Assembly: GCA_030765065.1 (NCBI GenBank)
Contig: CM060990.1
Span: 457,706,321 to 457,770,320, forward strand
DNA: 64,000 nt
Direction of reading: 5' to 3'
DNA from: Deroplatys truncata
Taxonomy: Eukaryota; Arthropoda; Insecta; Mantodea; Mantidae
This document shows positions 11,334-21,480 of this stretch, piece by piece. The translations under genes were made by a program, and so were the position numbers. The notes under the pieces are model-generated. The model was given only the letters and a program-made list of their open reading frames with translations. It searched no databases and was not told the origin of the DNA. The number at the start of each line of letters is the position of its first letter. Position 1 is the first letter of the stretch.

Positions 11334-11641
11334 TTTGGAATTAATTGTTCTTCCACACAAACCGTGTGTTGGACAAGTTTGGAAAGGTAGAATCACATGA
11401 CTGAAAAATCCAATGCCATAGCCGGGATTTGAACCACGGATCTCCCGTTTTACGTCCGGTTGCTCTAACCACTGAGCTACCATGGCACATGCCGGCACGA
11501 ATATTAAGTTCTCCAACTGATTCGCATTTTTCCCGGTGAACCACAAGGAGATCTCAAATTGTATTGAGATGACACACCCCAATGGCGACTTACAATGTTG
11601 TAAGTACACGGCTTGTGTGGAAGAACAATTCATTCCATTAA
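11334..11641 (-). repeat. SINE-B, longest copy, with inverted terminal sequences
   Basis: On the minus strand the tRNA-like head reads TAGCTCAGTGGTTAGAGC (A box) and GGTTCAAATCCCGG (B box), followed by TTTTTCAGTCATGTGATTCT. Unlike a standard SINE, about 150 bp of family sequence lies upstream of the tRNA head. The two ends of the segment are inverted copies of GGAATNAATTGTTCTTCCAC. This upstream block also occurs in the copies at 16475-16690 and 16973-17215, so it belongs to the family. The inverted ends could be true terminal repeats, or the tail of a second, oppositely oriented copy. Confidence 0.72.
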
Positions 11642-11644
11642 TTG

Positions 11645-14600
11645 ACCTAATAGTGGTTGAAACTTTGAAGCCCGGAACTTCAAGTATTCTGTATCTTCTA
11701 TTGTCTTCTAGAGAAAAACAAAATATACTTCGAAATGTTTAATACACACACACACACACATATTTAATGCAAACAATAGTAGGATCTACGTAGTCACTCG
11801 AAAATAAAGCTCATTTGTAGTGCAGTTCTGAAGTTAAGTAGCTTGTATATCAGAAATGAAATCCTTGCCTTCTGTTAAGCAAGCAGAATCATAACCCTTT
11901 AAATATGTGGTATTAAAGCAGTATCTTTTTAAACACACAAGCTTTCCGTTTAACCTCAACAGGAGAGGGTACGTGGATTGCAGTTTAAAATGACATTTAT
12001 GTAGTATTCTTGCCAAAATTGCTTTAAAGACTTGTGAAGACTTGGATAAAGCAATACACTCTGAATTTGCTACAATATTTAGATGTTCTTTGAGTCTAAA
12101 AATTTTTTAGAAGAATTTACTTCACGAAGAAGCAAATGACAGCATAAATATAATTAGTATTTGGATTACCAATAGAAAAGTTTTGCTCAGTTTCACATAG
12201 TTCAAGACACCTACCTTTTTTGTAGACCCGTGGCGAAGACGTGACTCGCGAGTCATTTTGACTCGTAGGCGCCGTTCCCTCTCTGCGACCGTCCCTTTGT
12301 TTTTCACATGCTGCTGAGTGATGCAGTGCGTGTTGCATATTTGGTGACTCCCGGAAGGAAGTCGTTTAGGCCACCCTTGTTGTAGACTAAGCAAAGTTTT
12401 TGTTTGTGTTATTTAAAGTGCAATAAGTAGATAGTATAAAATCCCACGCATTATATTCGCATGACTTTCTCGATACTATATAGATTGCTTTTATATATCT
12501 GTACAAACTATTCTCACAAAAGCCTATTTTTCTGTCTGGTCACGTTAGTCGAGATAACCGCTTGCAGAAATGTTTTTATTACACGTTTTTAGTAGGCACA
12601 AGTGGAATACAGGAGGCAGAAGTGATAGTCAGTCTTTAAAAAGTGGATCGCTGTATGCTAGCTTTGTTTATTCATGCTCTTTGAATGACATCGCAAGAAA
12701 CAAAAGCATAGTCACTTAGCACTTCAAAAAATAAATAAATGTTGGAAAATTTAAACCAATAGCAACAAATGTCTTGGAAAATGCACTGTTTGTTGTAATA
12801 AGAACCACATTTATCGAGTAGTCGACTCCATTATTCAGTCAAAGATGTTAAACATAATCAGAGTTATTAGAGACTTTTTCTGAGAAAATCAAAGATGTAG
12901 CAAGTTATCCGTGTAAAGGGTAGTTTGGGCTGAGAATCTTTTCATTAAAATCTTTATGTCGCCTCCTTAGAAAATTCTGAACTTAATTGACAAGTGTTAC
13001 GTGTGTCCGGATTTTCTGTTTTGAGCTAATATGCTGTTCACACAAAACACACACACGCGCGCGCGTTTCCGTTGAAATTTCGGTATAAACGTGCTTCATT
13101 TTCGAGAGCTCATCGGTATACGTCCCTTGTAAGGAATTCAATAAAACAAGTACGGCGGCGCATTTCGTTTAAATGTTTTTTTGGAGGATTTGCTGCTTCA
13201 GGTACTACTTAAAAATGTATCACGAAGCACTTCGGAATTTATTTTATGTAAAAACAGAAAATTACAAGTTTGGTTATTTCACACTTCCTGGCTTCTTAAT
13301 CATCGAGGAATAAGAATGCGCAAAATTATCTACAAATTATTGATTAACTAACCAACAGCTTGACTCGCTATTTTTAATTTTAATTCCATGCCATGACATT
13401 TTACTTGCTTGTAACATCAGTACGTGAGATGTATACATAATTTTGCTTTAAATACTACTCATACTTACCCCATATCTTATAATCCTACATTGATTCTAAC
13501 CACAAAAGTTGTACCTTAAAATTTACATAATTTGGAATGTGATAGAAGTTTCGTTACCTTCCACTCAGTATTCATGCCGAAACATCTACAAAAAAAGATA
13601 TTTCCCATTTTTCCAATGGTGTTCCCATTCCTCCTTCATCACACAGCAAGGAAAATGTAAGTGATGTTTACTTAAGTTACAGATGCTGAAAAACCCGTAT
13701 TAACCATCCCAATTAGTGTTACACCCACCGACATTTCGGATATGGATTTCATCGTGGTGTTTGGTCTGGTAAACTTCCATCAGGCAGAAATGCTGTCAGT
13801 TCTCTGCAATGGTTGCTCTAGTCGTAAACCCTCGTTCATGACATCTCACAAAGTGGCTGTTGAACCAGAAGCAGGAAATTCCTTACGGTCACCAATACTG
13901 TGCGCTGTGATTTAGAGCTCGACTGTTTGCTTACTATTTGGTGTTTGCTCGTTTATAAATGCCCCAGTGTGTTCTCGATTTCTGCATACGCAGTCACGAT
14001 TACAATGATGTGTACTTTAATATTTGAAACCTGTAAACTGTACATCATGTGTTTATTTGGATTAGGTTTTTTCACAGAAACACGTTTCATATTAGCTCAA
14101 CTAATGTTCTATATTAGAAATATAGAATTAGGAAAGTCTTTTTCCAAACCACACAGGGCTTAAAGATAATGAGCGAACACGTACAAAAGCCAGGAAAGGG
14201 TTTGAAATCCACTAAAGAGGCTGATAAATTTTGAGGATTAGCTTTAGGCGTTTTCTGATCAAACGAAACTGTGACTGGTCTCTGGATCTTAATACCTTGA
14301 TTACTTTGGGGGTATTACTTGTATACCTTCAGAATTACTGCGATAGGTCTCATTGCACGAAGGAAACCGCTACATTATAACGGTTAAATTAGTATAAGAG
14401 TTACAAAGGTAATGTGGGCAGAAGGCAATTAATTATTCTGTCCAGTAAGTAGGTTCAGAGTGCGTACAGCTACTAGGAACTAGTCCCTGTCGTTATCGCT
14501 GCAAATCGTTGCTAAACGCCTTTACATGTATTATACTGATCCTAAAAGTGGCGTGGCCTTAGCGTTCTGTTATAATACCTGGGAAAGAAATAAAACCTAA

Positions 14601-15234
14601 ATGCCTGACATCGCAGAACCAGTGTTTTCTGATTAGACAATAAGTTACTTTTGCGTTAAGGTCTGTCTTCAAGCATCTTCTCTTCATAATATTAAAATGT
14701 CACTAAATCATTTATTTAACGCTGCACAAAATCATTTATCCTTAGCTATAGGCAGTAGTGTCTGCATCGCAATACAGGATGCAAGGTCCTCAAATACTTT
14801 TGTATTATCCTCCTCTTCACGAGCGGTCCATCCGAATAATCATCTGAATAATCAATAATAAGGAACTGTAAAAAAAGTAAACGCGTAAAAACTAGGCACA
14901 AGTTAAGTTATTTTACAAGTGTAGATGATAATTGTGCAAAATTTGATTTATCCGGAAATAATATATGTTAGTATAATATTGCGTCAATGAAATAATTATG
15001 TAAACATGACGAACGGGTAATAATTTTAATTTAAATTCTTATTATATTATTTTTTGTGGTGCTATGCTTACGCATAATTTATATTGTGATCATGATCTGC
15101 CGCCACAATCCAGTCTGTTCTAAAGTAGTAGCTATTTCCTTATAACAGTTATACATTAGTGTTAATGCTACACTTAGCAGTTACGTATATACAAAGGCAT
15201 TAATGTATTAATAGTTAGGTGTAACCGTTAACAC
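11645..15234. other. AT-rich span without a recognisable gene
   Basis: This is the longest plain stretch in the window. A GC-richer island at about 12225-12395 holds the palindrome GACTCGCGAGTC followed by GACTCGTAGGCGCCG. It recalls hAT-type ends but has no partner. A CA/CG dinucleotide run lies at about 13047-13065. I see no convincing coding sequence. Confidence 0.5.
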
Positions 15235-15236
<2 letters not shown>

Positions 15237-15287
<51 letters not shown>

Positions 15288-15325
15288 TGTTATTATTATT
15301 TTATTATTATTATTTATTACACGAA
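15237..15325 (+). repeat. (TAA)n microsatellite turning into its inverse (ATT)n
   Basis: About 50 bp of ATA triplets are followed, after TTG, by TTATTATTATT runs, giving a short palindromic repeat. Confidence 0.95.
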
Positions 15326-15764
15326 AATAAGGGTTTGTTGCAATACTAATGCAGACCATAAGACGAGATAAAAGACATAATTTTGAAAGCTAAAGTTCAA
15401 CACACTCTGCCTCTGTGCTAGTGAATGTTACAACTAGGTGCATATTTGTTGGCTTTACTTAGTACCTACTTCATTCTCACTAAGCGTGGAGTCGCTTTTT
15501 ATTTACTACTGTTGAAACAGCATAAGCTTAACAGATATGAACCACAAACTAGCATATAGTGAGTGTGTAATAGTTCACTGGAAGGTTACTTCATGAGCTT
15601 ATTATGCATCAGGCAAACTGGCATTCCGCTGCGGGCTTAGGATCTACAGTGTGTTCGTAATTTGATATCACTAAGAGGCAAGAATTATGGAATTCCAATT
15701 TAATCGGCTAATAAAATTCCTAAACTTCCAAATACGTACAGTAGTTTTTAATTAATTTCCCTAC

Positions 15765-16110
15765 CACCTACTTCTAGTAGGTGGAGGAAGTATTGTACTC
15801 CAACCAAAAACTCATATCGAAATTTCATGGAAAGTACACTTTTTGAGGTCCACAGAGCCTTGTCAAAGCATTTAAAGAAAGGTCCGCATGTATGTGCTGT
15901 GTGTTTGTATGTGCCTATGCGTGTAAACAGAATAACTCAAAAACGAAAATTCGGATAAATACTTAATGTCATATTGATGCAGACACTGTTTAAGCCTGCC
16001 TAAAGAAACTTTTCAAGAACATTTCTCCACGTGGGGAAAAAATGTTTCGTACTTCTTTTGGTTTCTCAAACATCAGTTTTGTTTAAATATAATGGTTTTG
16101 AGAAATTAAT
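15765..16110 (+). repeat. R1 noncoding interspersed repeat
   Basis: It begins with the hairpin CCACCTACTTCTAGTAGGTGG and GAGGAAGTATTGTACTCC. Family blocks follow: TTTCATGGAAAGTACACTTT, a TG-rich tract, CAGAATAACTCAAAAACGAA and AAGAAACTTTTCAAGAACAT. The same order of blocks occurs at 18290, 35305 and 63318. No protein is encoded in any copy. Confidence 0.72.
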
Positions 16111-16474
16111 GTCGCAAATTGAGTTATATCTGGAATTTCGCGTTCAAGCATGAGAAGTCCTCTTCACGCATTAAATGTTGTACGGTTTTGTATAATTACG
16201 AAATCATAGGAGAACAGAAAAAGCATATTACAGGAAAAATGTACACTTCGTTGAAATAAAAAAAAAATTGTGTCATATAAATTTCTCATAATGTAGGACG
16301 TTTTCGAAATAGTCCATGTTGCATGTTTATATTTTCTTAATATTGTGATTTGGCGCACATGCTTTAAATCTTGCAATTCCCAGTTTTTCTTACCATCCCA
16401 GGAACTCGTTACCACGCTATAAATTTGAATGATGTTTCCGAATGTGGAACGTGATTAAGCAGTTGTTTGGAAAG

Positions 16475-16690
16475 TTTAATCAGGCCTGAAAAATTCAGTG
16501 CCCCAGCTGGGACTCAAATTATGAATCTTCAGTTCTCCATATTGATGCTCTTACCGCTTGAACTACTATTACGAGATACCCTTACGTGCATTACACCCTC
16601 TCGTGTAATTCAACTGCCCTGGTAAATATTCAAGGCGATCTCAAATATTAGAGAGGTCTCCCCTCAAAGGAGACTTGTAATGTAGAAAAT
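16475..16690 (-). repeat. SINE-B, minus strand
   Basis: On the minus strand it carries the upstream block CTCTAATATTTGAGATCGCC and TTTACCAGGG, then a tRNA-like head with AGTTCAAGCGGTAAGAGC and a B-box-like block TTTGAGTCCCAGC, then GCACTGAATTTTTCAG. It mirrors the plus-strand copy at 16973-17215 with a SINE-C between them. Confidence 0.7.
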
Positions 16691-16711
16691 GTCTTAAATT
16701 TCTTGCCTTAT

Positions 16712-16972
16712 AGTTAAGTACGTAAAGCACGTGCAATATTGCAAGTCTACGTTTTTAATTTATTTATTTGAATTTTCCTCTGTTCTCCCCGGTTTATTAT
16801 TACCGTGTCTTCCTGGTTTACTTTGCCGCTTATTACCGCAATTACTGTTACACATATACAACACACAGACACACAAACTCCCATGCCCATGGTGGGACTT
16901 GAACCCGCGACCCTCAGCTTGGCGGAGCGCCGAAGCTATACGCTCCAGCGACCACGGCTACGAGGGCCGGTA
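16712..16972 (-). repeat. SINE-C, tRNA-derived head on the minus strand
   Basis: On the minus strand, CCGTGGTCGCTGGAGCGTAT starts a tRNA-like segment with a near-perfect B box GGTTCAAGTCCC at about 16886-16905. A CA/TG-rich body follows to the left. It has no similarity to SINE-A or SINE-B outside the promoter boxes. It could be a decayed tRNA gene, but the surrounding repeat structure favours a SINE. The left boundary is uncertain. Confidence 0.55.
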
Positions 16973-17215
16973 CCTTTGAGATATATCTCTAATATTTGAA
17001 ATCGCCTTTGTGGTTTACCAGGACACTTGAATCAAATGAGAGACTATAATGCGCTTGTAGATACCTCGCTATGGTGGCTCAAGAGGTAAACCCAGCGGCA
17101 CGAAGAACCGAAAAACAGTGGTACGAGTCCCGGCGACGTTGAATTTTTCAACTATGTGTCAACTGTCCAACTTAGCGCCTACACTCGGCTAGTGTGAAAG
17201 AGGAATTTTAATAAG
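16973..17215 (+). repeat. SINE-B, plus strand
   Basis: It has the same order of blocks as the minus-strand copy at 16475-16690: CTCTAATATTTGAAATCGCC, TTTACCAGGA, then a tRNA-like head TATGGTGGCTCAAGAGGTAA with B-box-like GGTACGAGTCCC. It ends with TTGAATTTTTCA and a tail hairpin ACACTCGGCTAGTGTGAAAG plus AGGAATTTTAATAA. The tail hairpin corresponds to the CACACGGTTTGTGTG hairpin at 4503. Confidence 0.7.
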
Positions 17216-18289
17216 CACATATTTGTTTAATTTGAAATAATTCCAAATAAAATACATCTTGGATAGGAGCTTGGCTTTTTATATGAATACTATAATACAT
17301 AATAGATACTGTTAATTTGTCATGCGTGGAGAAAGTGATGCGAGTATTCACAGAATATTTTTTCTGTATTTCACTTCAAGTGTTCCGAATGCGAATTTTT
17401 GTCGAACATTTTTAAATTAATAGTTTCGAAAGCAGAGGGTTAAGCTAAGGATAAAAAGCTTCAGTTTCTTCACTGAAGTATTCAACATTTCTGAATCTTC
17501 CTTATCATAAAGTATATCTCAAGCTTGTTAGTACTAACTTACATTTTTTTTTATTTATCCCATTATAAAATTCCTAACCTCTAGGTACAGTGCCACTAAG
17601 CCAAGCTTCGTCATTGTCTTTTTTTCATTTTTATCTTTAATTGCAATTAAGAGACCCTTTTAATGTAAACTAATAGACTTTTATGTTTTGAATGCAGGAT
17701 TAACATAAAATCACAAATGCATAGACAATTCCTCTCCTTGTATTTTATTTAGTTAATTGTTCTGTTTGAGTTTTGGTCTGTCGTTTTACCATCTGCGAAT
17801 ACATATATACAGTGTGTGTGTTTTACTGTGCCCATGCAACACTGTTTTCTGGCGTTGCATATGTCAGTATAATATCCTGAACATCGCATATGATAAGTGA
17901 TTTTTCCCCCCAAAATGGTAAAGACGTCATTGCACGCTTAAGCATCTAATGTGAATGCTCGAAAAAAATAGGATCCAGCCGAGGTCCAATAAGCTCAGAT
18001 TTTCACCTTCAATGTAGTGTGGCCTTTAATGGAGTTCGTGAAGGCCGAGCATTGGTAATCCTGTTTGATTACATAACCACCCAGGTGAAAGCATAGTTCA
18101 ACTGATGTGACTAATTCTAAACACTAAACAACATACAACACAGGGAGACCCAATATATGCAATACGGCATTTAGCAAATACGGCTTGCATTAAATGTGGA
18201 TGACGGTAATTTGTTTTGAAACACTATATTTACATATACAACATGTGCAATTTTTACTTTCCGTTCCACGTATAGCAAATAGGGGCATA
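17216..18289. other. AT-rich span without a recognisable gene
   Basis: No conserved frame, terminal repeat or structured element was seen. Confidence 0.5.
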
Positions 18290-18408
18290 TTGCACTTCAA
18301 TCAAACTTTCTATGACTAAATTTCACCGGAAATACATGTTTTGAGGCCCCCTAACCCCAAAGTAAGCATTTTTAGAAAATGGATGGGCGCGCGCGCGCGC
18401 GTGTGTGT

Positions 18409-18442
<34 letters not shown>

Positions 18443-19833
18443 CTGTGAACAGCATAACTCAAAACCTAAAAGTCAGGTAAATACCAAACTTGGTATTCAA
18501 GTGCAGTATCTTCCAAAGATGCGACATGAAGATTTTCAAGAAAATCCCCCACTCTAACTACCCTTTACGTGGAACACTTTTCAACTTTTTATTTTCTAAA
18601 AAATGGCTTGTTACCGCAATTATGGACGGGAAAACATAACTAATTAAATAAAGAAATAATAAAAATAATTGTAATAAGTAATTTCCATATATTAAATCAA
18701 TATATAATGTAACAAGCTTGGGTTAAAATATTTTGACCGGAAAAATAAGGTAATTAAGTCAGATTAGCCAAAATCATTAACGACAGCTGAAGTAGCGAGC
18801 ACATTAACTTAAGGATTTCTGGGAACGCAGTAAGGTTATAAGTTCAGTACTCTTACACAGCCACGTAGGCCAAAATTCTGAAAAAGAGAAGTGAAAGGTA
18901 TTTCTGAGATTTTAGCCAGGCTCAGTTAGTAACCAAAGTCAGATACGCGCATGAAGAGAGGTGAATATTGGCCCAGGCGTGGAGTAATTTTGGTGGGAAT
19001 AATTCCAATGTAGGCGTGTCTTAAGTAATATAGAGGCGGGCTTCTAAATCACAGAGTCATTCTGTACCGGCACTAGTACATGCATTCGTTCGTGCACACC
19101 TTCGTGCACACAGTTGTGCATACATTGCTCTCTCTCTCTCTCTCTGGTACCGTCACCGCTACAACGGCAGGTTACACTACTAGTTTCTTTTATTGTGGAA
19201 ACAGTTAATTCAAATCGTAACCTTGATACTGCAGAAGTTAGCAGATATAATAATTCAGTTATTAAAATTTCAAGTACTACGATTCATAAATCAGTTTATT
19301 TCTTCATTTCAAACGATCGGCATCTCACTTCAAGAACTCAAATACTAGTTCACAATAAATTTCTCAGTTAATTAAACTAATGTCCTTCATAATACATCCA
19401 TACATACCCTGAGGGAAAATACTCATAGCTCAACCATTGGAGCAGTCTGCAGCAGAATCAGCAGCAGATATGGGAGACAACGAGGAAAGGTGTCAATCAC
19501 ATTCCTGCTTCAAATTGTCGCACCATCATGGTGGTATCTTGACTCTGCTTCAGGGTCTAACGATTTTGATAATAATACCATATATTAATGATATTTACAT
19601 AACAAAAGAAATGTATATCTCGAGTTTTCTGGGAATAGCCTGTGGAGTTCTCTTCATTCGGAAGGAATTTTGTGCAATCTTGTATAACTCGTAAGCCTTC
19701 ACAAATGTAAACGTACCCCCCCCAAAAAAAAAACTACATCTCTTTAAAACACACAGCTTATTTCAAACAACTTTTTATGTGGCACAAGCCTCTTCTGAGA
19801 TATCGGTTATTAATAGTTTTAATTGCTCGTCAC

Positions 19834-21183
19834 AGCTCCGAGATGGCGAAGAAGAAGCAGCAACGTAGAGTCGCCGAACCTGCTAAGGCAGGCATCCGCC
19901 GAGGAGAAACCGTTGCAGCCGCCGAAGCCCGGGGCAACTTACGCCTCGACCGCCGCTTCGCCGCGACTGCCTCCGCATTCGCCGCCACCTACACCGGCAT
20001 CCTCGACGCCGATCCTGGGAGCTTTCCAACATGCGTAGATCCAGCCTGTACTTTATGGGAGGTACACCGCTGTCATCCGAGGGGTCCCGAGGGACCTGCC
20101 AGTCAGGTTCCTCATCAGCGGAGCTCACCAGCAGTGGCTTTCAGCCTTGAAGGCCACTCGGATCTTCAGAGCCCAGGGACCCACGTCACTCGTCAGGATC
20201 GAGTTCGTAGACCCTGGAGACTACGAAGCGGCCTTGAGGGCGGGCCTGCCCTTGTTAGGGCGGAGCTTACGCATCGAGGCCAGCCGAGTAGTACGCCAGG
20301 TTCCCTGCACGCGCTGCTGTGCCTACGGGTACGAGGAGACCACCTGCACAACCAAGGCGCCACTACTGTGGTTCCGCCTGCGCAACAGCATCGTGTAAGC
20401 AGCACGACTTAGGCCGCCGCCGCTACTGTACAACCTGTGGAGGGTCGACGCACTACACCGGCCAAACACACTGCCCTCTGCATTCTCGCAGGAAGACACC
20501 GCTGAAGCCAGTAACACCAACACCGCAGCCAGCGACAGCTCCACAGCCGCCGACACCAGCACCATCACCAGCATCGATCATCGCAGTCACCGAGGAAATC
20601 CAGGGCCTACGCGACGCCGTTCAGGATCATCACGCGGAGTTCCTGAACATGTCGGCGAAGCTGACACGTCTGCTGCTCAACAGATTCCCTTGGCTGGGCA
20701 GTTAGACACAACAACCAGACTCAACGCCATGGACGAAACCATCCGGAACTCGGCTCTAGGTCTCAGACTGAAGAGAGACCCGGAGAAAGTCGCACGCTTC
20801 TTGCAGCAATGCAAGGAGTTTAACCGGCAACAGCAGTAGTATCACCAGCATCCACAATCCTAACTTCCATCTCCTTTGAAATCCTCGCTACTCCCATTAG
20901 TGTCGCAGTCACGTTTCATGGCTGCACCCTAATTACTACCTTCACCCGCTTCCGCCCATAGGGCGGCAGCCAACAGCTCTCAGTTACTAACGCGGTTGCT
21001 ATGTGGGACCGCACAAACATCACGTCCTATTCCACTTTTCCTTCTACCATCTTTTTCCTTCCGGTGGAGGAGTTTTTAGTGGGTATGCCGACGCTCGGCG
21101 AGTCCCACACTCTCAGTCCCGACTCGCATCGGGGCTGGGGTTAGTGACTAAATCATTTTCTCCTCCAACCCCCCCCCAAAAGA
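19834..21183 (+). mobile_element. RT-less (gag-only) non-LTR retrotransposon, copy 1
   Basis: This GC-rich insertion sits in an R1 repeat and is flanked by an imperfect 13 bp target duplication, AATTGCTCGTCAC (19821-19833) and AATTGCTTATTAC (21184-21196). It consists of a short 5' leader, an ORF1/gag-like region and a 3' UTR ending in a C-run plus AAAAG. No reverse transcriptase or endonuclease sequence lies between ORF1 and the 3' UTR. A second copy at 46998-47845 has the same 3' UTR joined to an ORF1-like coiled-coil region, so the lack of RT appears to be a family trait. Confidence 0.82.
19843..20839 (+). pseudogene. LINE ORF1 (gag-like) with zinc knuckles (frameshifted)
   Basis: Translation from ATG 19843 starts MAKKKQQRRV and is Ala/Pro/Arg-rich. 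A second frame gives an RRM-like stretch (YTAVIRGVPRDLPVRFL, then LVRIEFVDPGDYEAALRAGL) and a first knuckle CTRCCAYGYEETTC. A third frame (from about 20345) adds CGSACATASCKQH and CTTCGGSTHYTGQTHC, a Pro/Thr linker, and a helical region. The C-terminus reads LKRDPEKVARFLQQCKEF and stops at 20837-20839. The order RRM, cysteine knuckles, linker and helix is the plan of insect LINE gag proteins, which bind the element's RNA. At least two frameshifts separate the parts. The exact clade (I, R1 or Jockey-like) cannot be fixed without an RT domain. Confidence 0.75.
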
Positions 21184-21480
21184 AATTGCTTATTACTTGG
21201 TCACTCTTTTAAAAACCTGTCGATATTCAGATGTTTCCCGCGATTGCATGGAAACAGTATGGAATTTTAAGGACAGCGTATAGCGCCTAGCTCTTAAACA
21301 TTTGACTGTCGCTGTTCCCTTTGTTTCTATAACGAAATGTATAATGTAGCTATTTCTTGAAAGGTTTATTTGGATTAATATGACATAGAAAAATTAACTT
21401 TAGTAAGGGTAGCTTGTATACCTACCAATAAACGATATAGATTAGAGAAAGTCATGTGATGTATCATGTCAGATTTTTCT

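Larger units (their letters stand above)
18290..21480 (+). repeat. R1 repeat copy split by two insertions
   Basis: The left part (18290-18607) has TTTCACCGGAAATACATGTT, a 50 bp GT tract, GAACAGCATAACTCAAAACC and AAGATTTTCAAGAAAATCCC. The right parts (19557-19833 and 21184-21480) match 35590-36120, for example GGGAATAGCCTGTGGAG, GAAGGAATTTTGTGCAATCT, TGCATGGAAACAGTATGGAA and GTTTATTTGGATTAATA. Compared with the uninterrupted copy at 35305-36130, about 950 bp of foreign noncoding DNA (18608-19556, including a TC run near 19128) and the LINE at 19834-21183 have been inserted. Confidence 0.78.

Noticed and set aside
16895-16970. Possible functional tRNA gene (excellent B box)
   Set aside because: The acceptor and anticodon arms do not form a convincing cloverleaf, and the segment sits inside a cluster of tRNA-derived repeats.
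19777-20412. A single 211-codon protein from the frame open at 19777
   Set aside because: Its first codons lie in the R1 flank outside the LINE. The frame stops matching gag-like sequence after the N-terminus, where the RRM and knuckle segments continue in other frames.
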